Source of the DNA: Parahaliea mediterranea | GTDB lineage: Bacteria; Pseudomonadota; Gammaproteobacteria; Pseudomonadales; Halieaceae | Length of the DNA stretch: 64,000 bases | NCBI RefSeq assembly: GCF_003402235.1 | Contig: NZ_QEWO01000002.1 | Coordinates: 186,001 to 250,000, forward strand | Direction: 5' to 3' | Shown: piece after piece, positions 8,686 through 17,243 of the stretch | How the letters are laid out: each line of letters starts with the position of its first letter | Numbering within the stretch: position 1 is the first letter of the stretch | Program-made: the position numbers and the translations under genes | Notes under the pieces: model-generated | Seen by the model: only the letters and a program-made list of their open reading frames with translations | Told to the model about the DNA's origin: nothing | The model's database searches: none

Positions 8686-10098
8686 TTAATCGTCCTTCAG
8701 CTTCAGGCCGATGAAGATCGGCGCACCGCGACGAATCAGGCGCAGGGGCACCGAGGTGCCGGGCTTGAGCTTGCTCACCGCGCGTTCGAAGGCCTCGACA
8801 TTGGTGACCGGGGTGGAGCCCACCAGGGTGATCACATCCCCCGGCACCACGCCGGCATCGGAGGCCGGTGAGCCCGGCGCCACCTGGCGCACCACAACGC
8901 CGCCGGACAAGCCCAGGCGCTGCAGGCTGTCGGGGCTGGCGGCTTCCACCGCCACACCCAGGCGACCGCCTTCAGCTTCGTCGGTGCGGCCCGGGGTCAG
9001 CGCATAGCTGTCCTCAGCATCCAGGCCGCCCACTTTGACCTTGAGGCTGCGGCGCTTCTGCTCGCGCACAATCTCCACCGGCACGGTGGTGCCCGGGGCG
9101 ATCAGGCCCACCACATGGGGCAGGTCGGCAGAGGTGCCGATGTCCTTGTTGTCAAAGCGCAGGATCACGTCGCCCGCCTCCAGGCCACCCTTGGCAGCGG
9201 GGCCGTCTTCGGCCACCTGGGCAATCAGCGCGCCCTGGGGGCGGTCAAGACCAAAGGATTCGGCCAGGGTTCTGTCCACATCCTGGATGGTAACCCCCAG
9301 CCAGCCGCGGGTAACCCGGCCGTTTTCCTTGAGCTGTTCCACCACGTTGTGCACCACGCTCACCGGAATGGCGAAGGACAGGCCAATGGAGCCGCCGCTG
9401 CGGGTAAAGATCTGGGAGTTCACCCCCACCACTTCGCCATCCAGGTTGAACAGCGGCCCACCGGAGTTGCCGGGGTTGATGGCCACGTCGGTCTGGATGA
9501 AGGGCACGTAGTTCTCACCTTGCTCGGTGGGCAGGCTGCGGCCCATGGCGCTGACGATGCCGGCGGTCACCGAGTAGTCCAGGCCAAAGGGAGAGCCAAT
9601 GGCCAGCACCCATTCACCGACGTCCAGGTCCTCATCCTCGGCCAGCGGCAGCACCGGCAGATCGTCGGCGTCGATATGCAGCAGCGCAAGGTCGGAGCGC
9701 GGGTCAGTACCCACCACCTCGGCGTCGTACTCGCGCCGGTCCAGCAGCCGCACCAGCACGCTGCTGGCGCCGTCCACCACATGGTTGTTGGTCACGATGT
9801 AGCCGTCACCGGAAATGATAAAGCCCGAGCCCATGGCCATGGAGGGTCGGCCGCCGCCCCGGGGCGCGCCGTGAAACTCGAAGAAGCGGCGCAGCGGCTC
9901 GGGGATTTCCTCGCCCTGCCATTGCTGGTTGCCGTTGGCAGCGCTGTGTTCCACGATGATTTTCACCACCGCCGGGGAGTTGTTCGCCACGATTTCGCGA
10001 AACTCCGGCAGCGCGGCAGAGCGCGCGGGCAGGCTCGCGAGCAGGCTGCAAAACACCAGGAGCAGCGCAGCCGACAGTCGGTAGGTCTGTACTTTCAT
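8686..10098 (-). CDS. mucD: Periplasmic serine protease MucD (DegP/DegQ family)
   Basis: HtrA-type protease-chaperone that degrades misfolded envelope proteins and restrains sigma-E signalling. From ATG 10098 it has 470 residues: signal peptide (MKVQTYRLSAALLLVFCSLL, cleavage after about ARSA), trypsin-like domain with His in NNHVVDG, Asp in RSDLALL, Ser in NPGNSGGPL, then two PDZ domains. The reading frame stays open to 10203, but those extra 35 residues come from a 15-bp tandem repeat and would bury the signal peptide, so the later start is preferred (AAGGA 11 nt upstream). It is the fifth gene of rpoE-rseA-rseB-rseC-mucD. Confidence 0.94.
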   Translation of the reverse strand: MKVQTYRLSAALLLVFCSLLASLPARSAALPEFREIVANNSPAVVKIIVEHSAANGNQQWQGEEIPEPLRRFFEFHGAPRGGGRPSMAMGSGFIISGDGYIVTNNHVVDGASSVLVRLLDRREYDAEVVGTDPRSDLALLHIDADDLPVLPLAEDEDLDVGEWVLAIGSPFGLDYSVTAGIVSAMGRSLPTEQGENYVPFIQTDVAINPGNSGGPLFNLDGEVVGVNSQIFTRSGGSIGLSFAIPVSVVHNVVEQLKENGRVTRGWLGVTIQDVDRTLAESFGLDRPQGALIAQVAEDGPAAKGGLEAGDVILRFDNKDIGTSADLPHVVGLIAPGTTVPVEIVREQKRRSLKVKVGGLDAEDSYALTPGRTDEAEGGRLGVAVEAASPDSLQRLGLSGGVVVRQVAPGSPASDAGVVPGDVITLVGSTPVTNVEAFERAVSKLKPGTSVPLRLIRRGAPIFIGLKLKDD

Positions 10099-10161
10099 AC
10101 TTACGGACATCCTTGCTGTTGTGGGGAGAGAACGTACAAAAAAAGTGGGGGCCATTGCGCC

Positions 10162-10206
10162 GAGTTCAATCAAGCCGGGTTCAATCAAGCCGAGCTCACT
10201 CATGCC
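10162..10206. repeat. Three 15-bp tandem repeats between rseC and mucD
   Basis: Units GAGTTCAATCAAGCC (10162-10176), GGGTTCAATCAAGCC (10177-10191) and GAGCTCACTCATGCC (10192-10206) are in exact 15-bp register. They lie in the 130-bp gap between rseC and mucD, partly within the open frame upstream of the mucD start. Divergence of unit 3 suggests an old duplication. No known element was recognised. Confidence 0.8.
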
Positions 10207-10228
10207 GCGTCAAGCCAGTCAAGTCACA

Positions 10229-10711
10229 TCAGCCGAGCTCAAGCGCCTCCACGCGGGCGGGCTGGGCTGTTGTGCGGCCAAGCAGAGTAGGTTGCAAGGC
10301 CGGGTCGTCGGCGTGGCGGACAGCGTGCAGGCGCACCCCAAAAACCCCCAGGGCAAAGCCCGCTGCCGCACCGCCCAGGGCCGCCAGGTCGCTGGCCGGC
10401 CACTGCCCGGCGGCCAGGGCCGCGCCAGCCAGCATGGCCAGCAAGGGCAGCAGGTACACCACCAAAGAGCCTTGCAGAATCACGGTTTCAGGTATGGCGA
10501 TGTCCACCGTATCACCCACCCGGCAGGCGGCGGGCTGGATGCTGCCGGGCAGCACCCGGATGTAATGCCGCCGGCCACTGCCGAGGCGGTTGAGCAGGCC
10601 GTGGCCGCAGCCCTTCTGGGCGGCGCAGCTGCCGCAGGTGCTCTGGCGCAGGGTTTCCACCCACACCGCATCCGCTTCCACGGCCACCACTTCACCGCGC
10701 TCGGTCAGCAT
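10229..10711 (-). CDS. rseC: RseC/MucC family regulator of sigma-E or SoxR reduction
   Basis: Inner-membrane protein of 160 residues. The N-terminal domain has a cysteine cluster (CGSCAAQKGCGHG) and the RseC-type start ERGEVVAVEADAVWVET. Two adjacent membrane segments follow near residues 80-125. Family members act on sigma-E signalling (MucC) or on reduction of SoxR with the Rsx complex. ATG start overlaps closely with the rseB stop (TGACATG), indicating coupling. Family assignment is firm; which of the two roles applies is unknown. Confidence 0.9.
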   Translation of the reverse strand: MLTERGEVVAVEADAVWVETLRQSTCGSCAAQKGCGHGLLNRLGSGRRHYIRVLPGSIQPAACRVGDTVDIAIPETVILQGSLVVYLLPLLAMLAGAALAAGQWPASDLAALGGAAAGFALGVFGVRLHAVRHADDPALQPTLLGRTTAQPARVEALELG

Positions 10712-10712
10712 G

Positions 10713-11696
10713 TCACTGCGCCCAGCGCACGGAGTCGGCCACCATGCGGGCGGTGTTCACCGGCACTTCGCCGATCACCGTCACCAGCACCGGCTGGTCG
10801 GACAGGCTGAGCCCCCGGGTGTAGGACAGGGTGCTGCCCTCCCGGGCGATGCCCTCCCCGGCGCGGATCTCCCGCGACAGGGGTTCGAGAAAGACTGAGA
10901 ATGCCGCCAGCCCGTCGGTAAAGGTGCGGCGCCCGCTGCGGGTGGCCGGGTCGGCCTCGGTGAGCACAAAGCCCCGCGGGAGCCACTGTACCGACCAGCC
11001 GCTGTGCAAATCCTCGGTGCTCATGGCGCTGTCTGGCAGCGGGTGGGCGGCCTCGTGGGTCACCTCCACGTCGGCGCCGGAGGGCATGGGGCTGCCGTAG
11101 GACAGGTTGGCAAACTGGAAGCGCTCCAGCACCAGGTCACCGCGGCCCAGCGTGCTGGACTTGAGCAGCAGGCCAGTCTCCCTGTCGAGTTCCATCAGGT
11201 AGCCGTAGCGGTACATATCCAGGGGTTCCACCCGGATGCGCACTGCCTGGCGGCCGGCAATCCGCTCGCCCTCGCTGACATCAAAACGGTAGTACTCGGC
11301 AACCCCGCACTCGCCAGCACCCAGGGCAGCCCCCAGTTGCAGCAGGCGGTGGCCGGTGTGCACGCAGTCCAGCGGGTGATCCTCCCGCACAATGCGCGCG
11401 CCCTGCCCGGTGAGCTTGGTGAGCTGTTCAGAGGTGGTGTCGCCGCTGACGGAGTGGCTAATCTGCATCACCTGCATGTCCTCGCCACGCTGCAGGGTCA
11501 CCACGCCATGGTAGGCGGCCTGGTGACTGCTGCGGGACATGCGATCGAGCCACTTGAGTGCCTCCGGGTCGGCCCCGGGGCAGCTGGCAGCCAGGGCGGC
11601 GGCCGGCAGGGTAGTGGTGGCGACGGCGAACAGCCAGCGGCTCAGGCGCCGGGCCTGTGCCGTCATCAGGGGGAGGCGGGGGAACAGGCGCGGCAA
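10713..11696 (-). CDS. rseB: Sigma-E regulatory protein RseB/MucB
   Basis: Periplasmic protein that binds anti-sigma factor RseA and protects it from regulated proteolysis until envelope stress (misassembled outer membrane components) releases it. 327 residues with an N-terminal signal peptide (LFAVATTTLPAAALAA) followed by the MucB/RseB N-terminal lipid-binding domain (ALKWLDRMSRSSHQAAYHGV) and C-terminal domain. The listed start is TTG at 11696 with GGAG 11 nt upstream; an ATG at 11666 without a visible ribosome site is the alternative. It starts 8 nt after rseA. Confidence 0.92.
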   Translation of the reverse strand: MPRLFPRLPLMTAQARRLSRWLFAVATTTLPAAALAASCPGADPEALKWLDRMSRSSHQAAYHGVVTLQRGEDMQVMQISHSVSGDTTSEQLTKLTGQGARIVREDHPLDCVHTGHRLLQLGAALGAGECGVAEYYRFDVSEGERIAGRQAVRIRVEPLDMYRYGYLMELDRETGLLLKSSTLGRGDLVLERFQFANLSYGSPMPSGADVEVTHEAAHPLPDSAMSTEDLHSGWSVQWLPRGFVLTEADPATRSGRRTFTDGLAAFSVFLEPLSREIRAGEGIAREGSTLSYTRGLSLSDQPVLVTVIGEVPVNTARMVADSVRWAQ

Positions 11697-11704
11697 AATC
11701 GGTG

Positions 11705-12298
11705 TTACTCCGTAATGCGTTGGACGCGGGCAAAGGGCAGCATGCCCTGGGGGGTATTCAGGGCGGCCTGTTCGGCATGCTCCTGGGCAAAGCGCTGCAT
11801 GCGCTGGCGCGCCAGCTCACTGTAGGCGGTGCCAGTGGCCGGCTGCAGCACCGGAACCGACTGGGTCCCGAAACTGGCTCGCACCGAGGTGGCGCCAAGG
11901 CTGTTCACCAGCCCCACCGGGGCCATGCCCATGGCCACGTCGGCCTCTGCGGTGGCGGGGCTGCCGTTAAGACTGGCCAGCTGCTGGCCGCCCAGCACCA
12001 CGGTGGTAGCCACCGATGCGGCAACGGCGAAACCCGCAACCGGGCGCAACAGGCCCTGCCAGCGGCGGCTGCCGGTGGTGGCCGGCTGCGCGATGGCATC
12101 GCGCACGCCGGCGGAAATATCAATGGAGAGGTCGGGCACAGCCTGCTTGCCAATAACCGCCTGTACCGCGTGGTAGCGCACCCAGGTGGCGCGCAACTCG
12201 CCGTCTTCGCCGATCTGCTTGAGCACCCGTTCCAGCTCGAGCTCGTCGGCCTCCCCGTCCATCAGGGCAGAGAGGGACTCCCGCATTCTCTCAGTCAT
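11705..12298 (-). CDS. rseA: Anti-sigma-E factor RseA/MucA
   Basis: Single-pass inner-membrane anti-sigma factor of 197 residues. The N-terminal cytoplasmic domain begins MTERMRESLSALMDGEADE, the sigma-binding helix region. A membrane segment lies about residues 88-106 (VAGFAVAASVATTVVLGG), then a periplasmic tail that RseB-type proteins bind. It sits directly downstream of rpoE, as in other sigma-E operons, and is the expected target of DegS/RseP-type cleavage; those proteases are not in this window. Confidence 0.92.
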   Translation of the reverse strand: MTERMRESLSALMDGEADELELERVLKQIGEDGELRATWVRYHAVQAVIGKQAVPDLSIDISAGVRDAIAQPATTGSRRWQGLLRPVAGFAVAASVATTVVLGGQQLASLNGSPATAEADVAMGMAPVGLVNSLGATSVRASFGTQSVPVLQPATGTAYSELARQRMQRFAQEHAEQAALNTPQGMLPFARVQRITE

Positions 12299-12356
12299 TA
12301 CTCATATCCTCCGCGCCGCCGCACGAATGTGTGTCACTGTAGCGGTGTGCCGGGCT

Positions 12357-12941
12357 TCAACCAAGTCCGTCCACCTGTTGTTTGACCTGTCGGTCGATGG
12401 CCTCCCTGGCCCTGAAGATGCGGGAGCGCACGGTGCCCACCGGGCAACTCATTACTTCCGCGATATCCTCGTAACTCAGACCGTCAAATTCGCGCAAAGT
12501 TACAGCTGTGCGCAAATCATCGGGCAATTCGCTGATGGCGCGCTCCACCACCGCCTGCAATTCGGCACCGTAAAGGGCCGCTTCGGGCGATTCGATATCG
12601 CGCAGGGCGCCACCGCCTTCGTAATACTCCGCGTCTTCCACTTCCACGTCGCTGCCGGGTGGGCGCCGCGAACGCGAAACCAGATGATTCTTGGCCGTAT
12701 TGATGGCGATACGGTACAGCCAGGTATAAAAGGCACTGTCGCCCCGGAAATTGGGGAGTGCGCGATACGCCTTGATGAAAGCCTCCTGGGCCACATCCTG
12801 CACCTCATCGGCATCGTGTACATAGCGACTCACCAAACCGAGGATCTTGTGCTGGTACTTCAACACCAGCATATCGAAGGCGCGCGAATCACCCTTCTTC
12901 ACCTTGGCGACGAGCTGCTTGTCCGTCACTTCGGCAGTCAA
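12357..12941 (-). CDS. rpoE: RNA polymerase sigma-E factor (AlgU/RpoE)
   Basis: ECF sigma factor controlling the envelope stress regulon. The 194 residues show region 2 (FDMLVLKYQHKILGLV, AQEAFIKAYRALPNFRG, FYTWLYRIAINTAKN) and region 4 (LREFDGLSYEDIAEVM, GTVRSRIFRAREAI), close to Pseudomonas AlgU. There is no usable ATG: the start is TTG at 12941 (ACAGGAC just upstream) or GTG at 12929. A sigma-E type promoter lies about 115 bp upstream, implying autoregulation. nadB is divergent, as in Pseudomonas. Confidence 0.95.
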   Translation of the reverse strand: MTAEVTDKQLVAKVKKGDSRAFDMLVLKYQHKILGLVSRYVHDADEVQDVAQEAFIKAYRALPNFRGDSAFYTWLYRIAINTAKNHLVSRSRRPPGSDVEVEDAEYYEGGGALRDIESPEAALYGAELQAVVERAISELPDDLRTAVTLREFDGLSYEDIAEVMSCPVGTVRSRIFRAREAIDRQVKQQVDGLG

Positions 12942-13055
12942 GTCCTGTCCCCCATACTAGCCCTGGACATGCCTGCCCTGGTTCTTTTCAAACTACTGTC
13001 CCGATAGACCAACAGGCGCGCTGATAGTTCGCTGCACCGTCGCACGGGACGACAG

Positions 13056-13083
13056 TAAGAGGCAGACGAACGAAAAAAGTTCC
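13056..13083 (-). promoter_or_regulatory. Sigma-E type promoter of the rpoE operon
   Basis: On the minus strand GGAACTT (13077-13083) is followed after exactly 16 bp by TCTTA (13056-13060). The known AlgU/sigma-E consensus is GAACTT-N16/17-TCtgA, so the -35 is perfect and the -10 differs by little. It points at rpoE with a predicted 5' leader of roughly 105 nt. This supports autoregulation of the operon. Confidence 0.75.
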
Positions 13084-13095
13084 GCAACGGTGTAT

Positions 13096-13125
13096 TTCCT
13101 TAATTCGCGCCTCCTGCTTTATACT
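13096..13125 (+). promoter_or_regulatory. Candidate nadB promoter
   Basis: TTCCTT (13096-13101) and TATACT (13120-13125) with an 18-bp spacer face nadB, 79 bp upstream of its ATG, back to back with the sigma-E promoter of rpoE. The -10 is good and the -35 is weak. Confidence 0.4.
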
Positions 13126-13203
13126 CGCCGGCGCAACGCGACTCGCGTAAGTGATTGCGGCACATCATATAAGTCACCCACAAACGCAGCAAGCCAGCCA
13201 CCT

Positions 13204-14805
13204 ATGCCCCACTCCCTCCAGTACGATGTGCTGATCATCGGCGCCGGCGCCGCCGGGCTCAGCCTTGCCCTGCAACTCCCGCCCCACCTGCGGGTGGCGC
13301 TGCTGTCCAAAGCAGACCTCAACCAGGGCTCCACCTACTGGGCCCAGGGCGGCATGGCCGCGGTGCTGGACACCAAAGACAGCGTGGACTCCCACGTGGA
13401 GGATACCCTGGCCGCCGGCGCCGGCCTGTGCCAGCGCGAGGCGGTGGAGTTCACGGTGAGCAACAGCCGCTCCTGCGTGGAGTGGCTGGTGGCCCAGGGT
13501 GTGGACTTTGACCTGCGCCCGGATCACGCCGACGAATTCCACCTGACCATGGAAGGCGGCCACAGCCACCGCCGCATCATCCACGCGGCGGATCGCACCG
13601 GGCGCGCCATCTCCGAAGTCCTGACCGAAAAGGCCCAGGCGGCGGACAATATCGAGATACTCACCCACCGGGTGGCGGTGGACCTGGTGGTCAAGGAGGG
13701 ACGCTGCCAGGGGGCCTACATTCTCAACCGCCAGAGCGACCATGTGGAGCTGTTCCTGGCCCGGGCGGTGGTGCTGGGCACTGGCGGCGCCAGCAAGGCC
13801 TACCTTTACACCAGCAACCCCGACGGCGCCAGCGGCGACGGCATCGCCATGGCCTGGCGCGCCGGCTGCCGGGTGGCCAACCTGGAGTTCAACCAGTTTC
13901 ACCCCACCTGCCTTTACCACCCCAAGGCCAAGTCCTTCCTGGTGACTGAGGCCATCCGCGGTGAAGGTGGCCGGCTGCTGCTGCCGGACGGCAAGCCCTT
14001 CATGCAGCGCTACGACGCGCGCGGCGAGCTGGCCCCCCGGGACATTGTGGCCCGCGCCATCGACCATGAAATGAAGCGCCTCGGGGTGGACTGCGTGTTC
14101 CTGGACATCTCGCACAAGTCGCCCGAGTTTTTGCACGAGCACTTCCCGACCGTCACCCAGCGCTGCGCGGAGTTGGGCATCGACATCACCCGCGAGCCCA
14201 TTCCGGTGGTGCCCGCGGCCCACTACACCTGCGGCGGCATTGTGGTGGACACCCAGGGCCGCACCGACCTCGCCGGACTGTACGCCATTGGCGAGGCCTC
14301 CTGCACCGGCCTGCACGGCGCCAACCGCATGGCCAGTAACTCCCTGCTGGAGTGCATCGTTTACGCCCGCTCCGCCGCGGGCCACATTGCCAACACTATC
14401 GACGCCGCCCCGCTGCCACAGCCGGTGCCCGCCTGGGATGAAAGCCAGGTGACCGATTCGGACGAGGACGTGGTGATCTCCCACAACTGGGATGAGCTGC
14501 GGCGCTTCATGTGGGACTACGTGGGCATTGTGCGCACCAACAAGCGCCTGCAGCGCGCTGAACATCGCATTGAACTGCTGCAAAAGGAAATCGCCGAGTA
14601 TTACAGCAACTACAAGGTCAGCAACGACCTGCTGGAACTGCGCAACCTGGCCATGGTGGCCCAGTTGATGATCCGCTGCGCCCTGGCGCGCAAGGAAAGC
14701 CGCGGTCTGCACTACACCCTGGACTACCCGGCGTTGTTAGCGGAGGCCCGCGATACCGTTCTGGTGCCGGCCAACGCCGCCCGCCAGAGCGCCCTGGAGC
14801 CGTAG
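13204..14805 (+). CDS. nadB: L-aspartate oxidase
   Basis: FAD enzyme oxidising L-aspartate to iminoaspartate, the first step of de novo NAD synthesis (with NadA). From ATG 13204 it has 533 residues: FAD-binding [15 protein letters not shown] at the N-terminus, substrate/FAD motif [25 protein letters not shown], and the family block HYTCGGI and [12 protein letters not shown], then the helical C-terminal domain. The frame is open upstream to 13090 but that part covers the promoter region, so the later ATG is chosen. Its 3' end overlaps the convergent ygfX gene by 69 bp. Confidence 0.96.
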   Translation: MPHSLQYDVLIIGAGAAGLSLALQLPPHLRVALLSKADLNQGSTYWAQGGMAAVLDTKDSVDSHVEDTLAAGAGLCQREAVEFTVSNSRSCVEWLVAQGVDFDLRPDHADEFHLTMEGGHSHRRIIHAADRTGRAISEVLTEKAQAADNIEILTHRVAVDLVVKEGRCQGAYILNRQSDHVELFLARAVVLGTGGASKAYLYTSNPDGASGDGIAMAWRAGCRVANLEFNQFHPTCLYHPKAKSFLVTEAIRGEGGRLLLPDGKPFMQRYDARGELAPRDIVARAIDHEMKRLGVDCVFLDISHKSPEFLHEHFPTVTQRCAELGIDITREPIPVVPAAHYTCGGIVVDTQGRTDLAGLYAIGEASCTGLHGANRMASNSLLECIVYARSAAGHIANTIDAAPLPQPVPAWDESQVTDSDEDVVISHNWDELRRFMWDYVGIVRTNKRLQRAEHRIELLQKEIAEYYSNYKVSNDLLELRNLAMVAQLMIRCALARKESRGLHYTLDYPALLAEARDTVLVPANAARQSALEP

Positions 14806-15246
14806 CGCCTTGCGCAGCGGGCGCCACTGGCTTGCCGCCACGCTGTCGGGCCAGAGATAGAGCCAGCGCAGCGCCTGCTCCTCAATGCACTCGCTGCCCT
14901 CATTGCCCACCCGGCGCCAGCGCACTGCCAACAGCCAGGGCGGGCTGTGCAGGGGCCCGACAAGTTCTACATCACACCAGCGCCCGGCCAGATGCAACTG
15001 CCACTGCCCATCCTGACTGCGGATGCCGCGAGGGCGCCGCTCACCCGGCCAGCACAACCACAGCACCACCAGCAGGCTACCCAGCGCAAGCAGCGGATAG
15101 CCTTTTATCAGCAGTAGAACAACGGCAGTAAGCAGCGCCAGACGATAGCCGGCGGCGCAGAGCCAACCCGGGCGGGAGGGCCTAATCGCGGTCGCGACGG
15201 TGGGCGTGGTCGAGAATCTGCGACACGATGGCGGCGTGGTCTTCAT
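14737..15246 (-). CDS. ygfX: YgfX/CptA-type membrane protein
   Basis: Small inner-membrane protein encoded downstream of sdhE, known in E. coli as YgfX (reported as a toxin-like partner of SdhE/CptB). Visible features: IRPSRPGW, resembling the family N-terminal PSR motif, two membrane segments ([16 protein letters not shown] and [16 protein letters not shown]), and a soluble C-terminal half with tryptophan- and arginine-rich stretches. The start is unclear: ATG 15246 (inside sdhE) is listed, GTG 15297 is possible, and no start codon lies immediately before the PSR motif. It overlaps the end of convergent nadB by 69 bp. Confidence 0.75.
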   Translation of the reverse strand: MKTTPPSCRRFSTTPTVATAIRPSRPGWLCAAGYRLALLTAVVLLLIKGYPLLALGSLLVVLWLCWPGERRPRGIRSQDGQWQLHLAGRWCDVELVGPLHSPPWLLAVRWRRVGNEGSECIEEQALRWLYLWPDSVAASQWRPLRKALRLQGALAGGVGRHQNGIAGLR

Positions 15247-15484
15247 TCTGGGGGCGTTCCCGGCGCAGGAACCAGGCGAACAGTTCCTGATCCTCACACT
15301 CCATCAATTGCTGATAGCGCTGACGGTCGCGCTCGCCCAACTGGCTGTAGCGCTGGCTGACGAAGGGCTCCAGCACCAGATCCAGTTCCAGCATGCCGCG
15401 GCGGCTGGCCCAGCGCATACGTTTAAGCTCTTCGTCCTGAATCATAGGGTCCTGCACGTTTCGGGGAACATCAAAACGCGGCAT
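15182..15484 (-). CDS. sdhE: FAD assembly factor SdhE
   Basis: Chaperone that promotes covalent FAD attachment to SdhA of succinate dehydrogenase (also called YgfY/CptB). The family motif RGxxExD is present as RRGMLELDLVL, in a compact helical protein of 100 residues; some annotated starts could lie at the internal ATG (MIQDEELKR), giving about 87 residues. It is divergent from ygfZ and upstream of ygfX, the conserved gammaproteobacterial arrangement. Confidence 0.93.
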   Translation of the reverse strand: MPRFDVPRNVQDPMIQDEELKRMRWASRRGMLELDLVLEPFVSQRYSQLGERDRQRYQQLMECEDQELFAWFLRRERPQNEDHAAIVSQILDHAHRRDRD

Positions 15485-15561
15485 TATACACGCTCGCCGG
15501 CCCGCGGCAGACAGTCACACCGGGGCAGCCACCGCGGCCCCGCCAACAGGAGTTTCCATCC

Positions 15562-16512
15562 GTGTCCGCTTTTTTTTGCCCCCTGGAAAACGAAAGCCTG
15601 CTGCAGGTCAGCGGCCCCGACGCCGCCACCTTCCTGCAGGGGCAAACCACCTGCGATGTGCGCCAGGTGAACGACCACAGCGCCCGCCCCGGCGCCTGGT
15701 GCAGCGCCCAGGGCCGTATCCTGGCCGACTTCCTGCTGAGCCAGTGCGCGCCGGAGACCTTTCTGCTGCGCCTGCGCGCGGACATCGCCGACACCACCGC
15801 CGAGCGACTGAAAAAATACGTGGTGTTTTCCAAGGCCAGCGTTGTGGTTGCCACCGACTGGCAGGTGCTTGCCTGCTGGGGCGATGGCGCCGGTGCCGCG
15901 CTGCGGGCGGTGCTGGGTGAGACACCCACCGCGCGCTTTGGCAGCTGCGCCAGCGAGGGCGTTGTGGTGATTCAGGTTGATGAGGCCGGTCAGCAGTTTG
16001 AAGTGCTGCTCAGCCCTGCGCGCAGCGACCTGCTAGACGCCCTCGGCGCGCAGCTGCAGGCGGCGCCAGCCAGCCAGTGGCAGGCCCTGCAGGTGGCGGC
16101 TGGCATCGGCCGTATCGAGGCGCCGACGGTGGAGGCGTTCCTGCCGCAAATGCTGAATTACGACCTCACCGGCTTCGTCAGCTTCCAGAAGGGCTGCTAC
16201 ACCGGGCAGGAGGTCATTGCCCGCCTGCACTACCGGGGCAAGGCCAAGCGTCGCTTATTCCTGGCGCGGCTGGATGGCGTGGACGCCCCCGCCGCCGGCA
16301 CGGCCCTGTACCCGCCGGGCGCCAGCCAGGCGGCGGGGGCGGTGGTCAATGCGGTGGCGGTTGATGGCCAGCACTGCCTGCTGCTGGCCTGCGCCGCTCT
16401 TAATGCAGCTCTTAACTCAGACCAGGCACCGCTGCACCTGGGCAGTGCCGAGGGCCCCGCGCTGCAGTTGCAGGCGCCAGATTACCTGGACCTGCAGGCG
16501 GAGCAGGGCTAG
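15562..16512 (+). CDS. ygfZ: Folate-binding protein YgfZ (Fe-S cluster maintenance)
   Basis: Folate-dependent protein related to the GcvT aminomethyltransferase fold, needed for activity of some Fe-S enzymes such as MiaB. The diagnostic motif [17 protein letters not shown] lies near residues 210-227, and the N-terminal block [16 protein letters not shown] is typical. 316 residues. GTG start at 15562 with AGGAG 9 nt upstream. The last codons overlap the end of convergent ung by 4 bp. Confidence 0.94.
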   Translation: MSAFFCPLENESLLQVSGPDAATFLQGQTTCDVRQVNDHSARPGAWCSAQGRILADFLLSQCAPETFLLRLRADIADTTAERLKKYVVFSKASVVVATDWQVLACWGDGAGAALRAVLGETPTARFGSCASEGVVVIQVDEAGQQFEVLLSPARSDLLDALGAQLQAAPASQWQALQVAAGIGRIEAPTVEAFLPQMLNYDLTGFVSFQKGCYTGQEVIARLHYRGKAKRRLFLARLDGVDAPAAGTALYPPGASQAAGAVVNAVAVDGQHCLLLACAALNAALNSDQAPLHLGSAEGPALQLQAPDYLDLQAEQG

Positions 16513-17198
16513 TCGGGAATACGCCAGTCGATGGGGGCCTCTCCCCGGGCGCTGAGGTATTCGTTGGCCTGCAGGAAATGGCCGCAGCCGAAGAAGCCCC
16601 GGTGGGCGCTCAGCGGTGAGGGATGGGGCGCCTTGAGCACACAGTGGCGCGCTGTGTCGATCACCGCCCCCTTGCGCTGGGCATAGCTGCCCCACAGCAG
16701 AAACACCACACCGCTGCGCTCGCGGTTGATCACCTCCACCACCCGGTCGGTAAACTGCTCCCAGCCCTTGCCCTGGTGGGACGCGGCACGGGCGCACTCC
16801 ACAGACAGCACACTGTTCAGCAGCAGTACGCCCTGGTCCGCCCAGTGCGTGAGGTGGCCATGGGCGGGTATGGGGTGGCCCAACTCGGCGTGAATTTCCT
16901 TGTAGATGTTCTGCAACGACGGCGGCACAGCCACCCCCGGCCGCACCGAAAAGCACAATCCATGGGCCTGGCCCTCGCCGTGGTAAGGGTCCTGGCCGAT
17001 GATCACCACCTTGGCCCGTTCCAGCGGGGTGTGGTTGAAGGCATTGAACATCTCATCACCGGCGGGAAAGATGCGCTTGCCGGCGCGCTTTTCCTCGCGC
17101 AGAAAGCGCGACAGCTGCTGCATGTAGGGCTGTTCAAACTCGGCCTGCAAATGGGCCAGCCAGCTCGGCTCCAGGTCAATGGTGCGGCTTTCGACCAC
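16509..17198 (-). CDS. ung: Uracil-DNA glycosylase
   Basis: Base-excision repair enzyme removing uracil from DNA. The 229 residues contain the catalytic motif GQDPYHG with its aspartate near residue 68, the Phe-containing uracil pocket, and the C-terminal motif [17 protein letters not shown] start at 17198 with GGAG 7 nt upstream. It follows fbiC by 45 nt on the same strand, so it may receive transcription from the F420 operon. Confidence 0.96.
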   Translation of the reverse strand: MVESRTIDLEPSWLAHLQAEFEQPYMQQLSRFLREEKRAGKRIFPAGDEMFNAFNHTPLERAKVVIIGQDPYHGEGQAHGLCFSVRPGVAVPPSLQNIYKEIHAELGHPIPAHGHLTHWADQGVLLLNSVLSVECARAASHQGKGWEQFTDRVVEVINRERSGVVFLLWGSYAQRKGAVIDTARHCVLKAPHPSPLSAHRGFFGCGHFLQANEYLSARGEAPIDWRIPD

Positions 17199-17243
17199 GC
17201 TTTGGCTCCTTTCTCGCGCTATTTAGCCGCTGTCTCACGGCGC

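Noticed and set aside
5968-8871. 967-codon open frame on the plus strand
   Set aside because: It lies opposite lepB and lepA, whose families are certain. Long antisense open frames are normal in GC-rich genes; composition is His/Gly/Val-rich with no domain.
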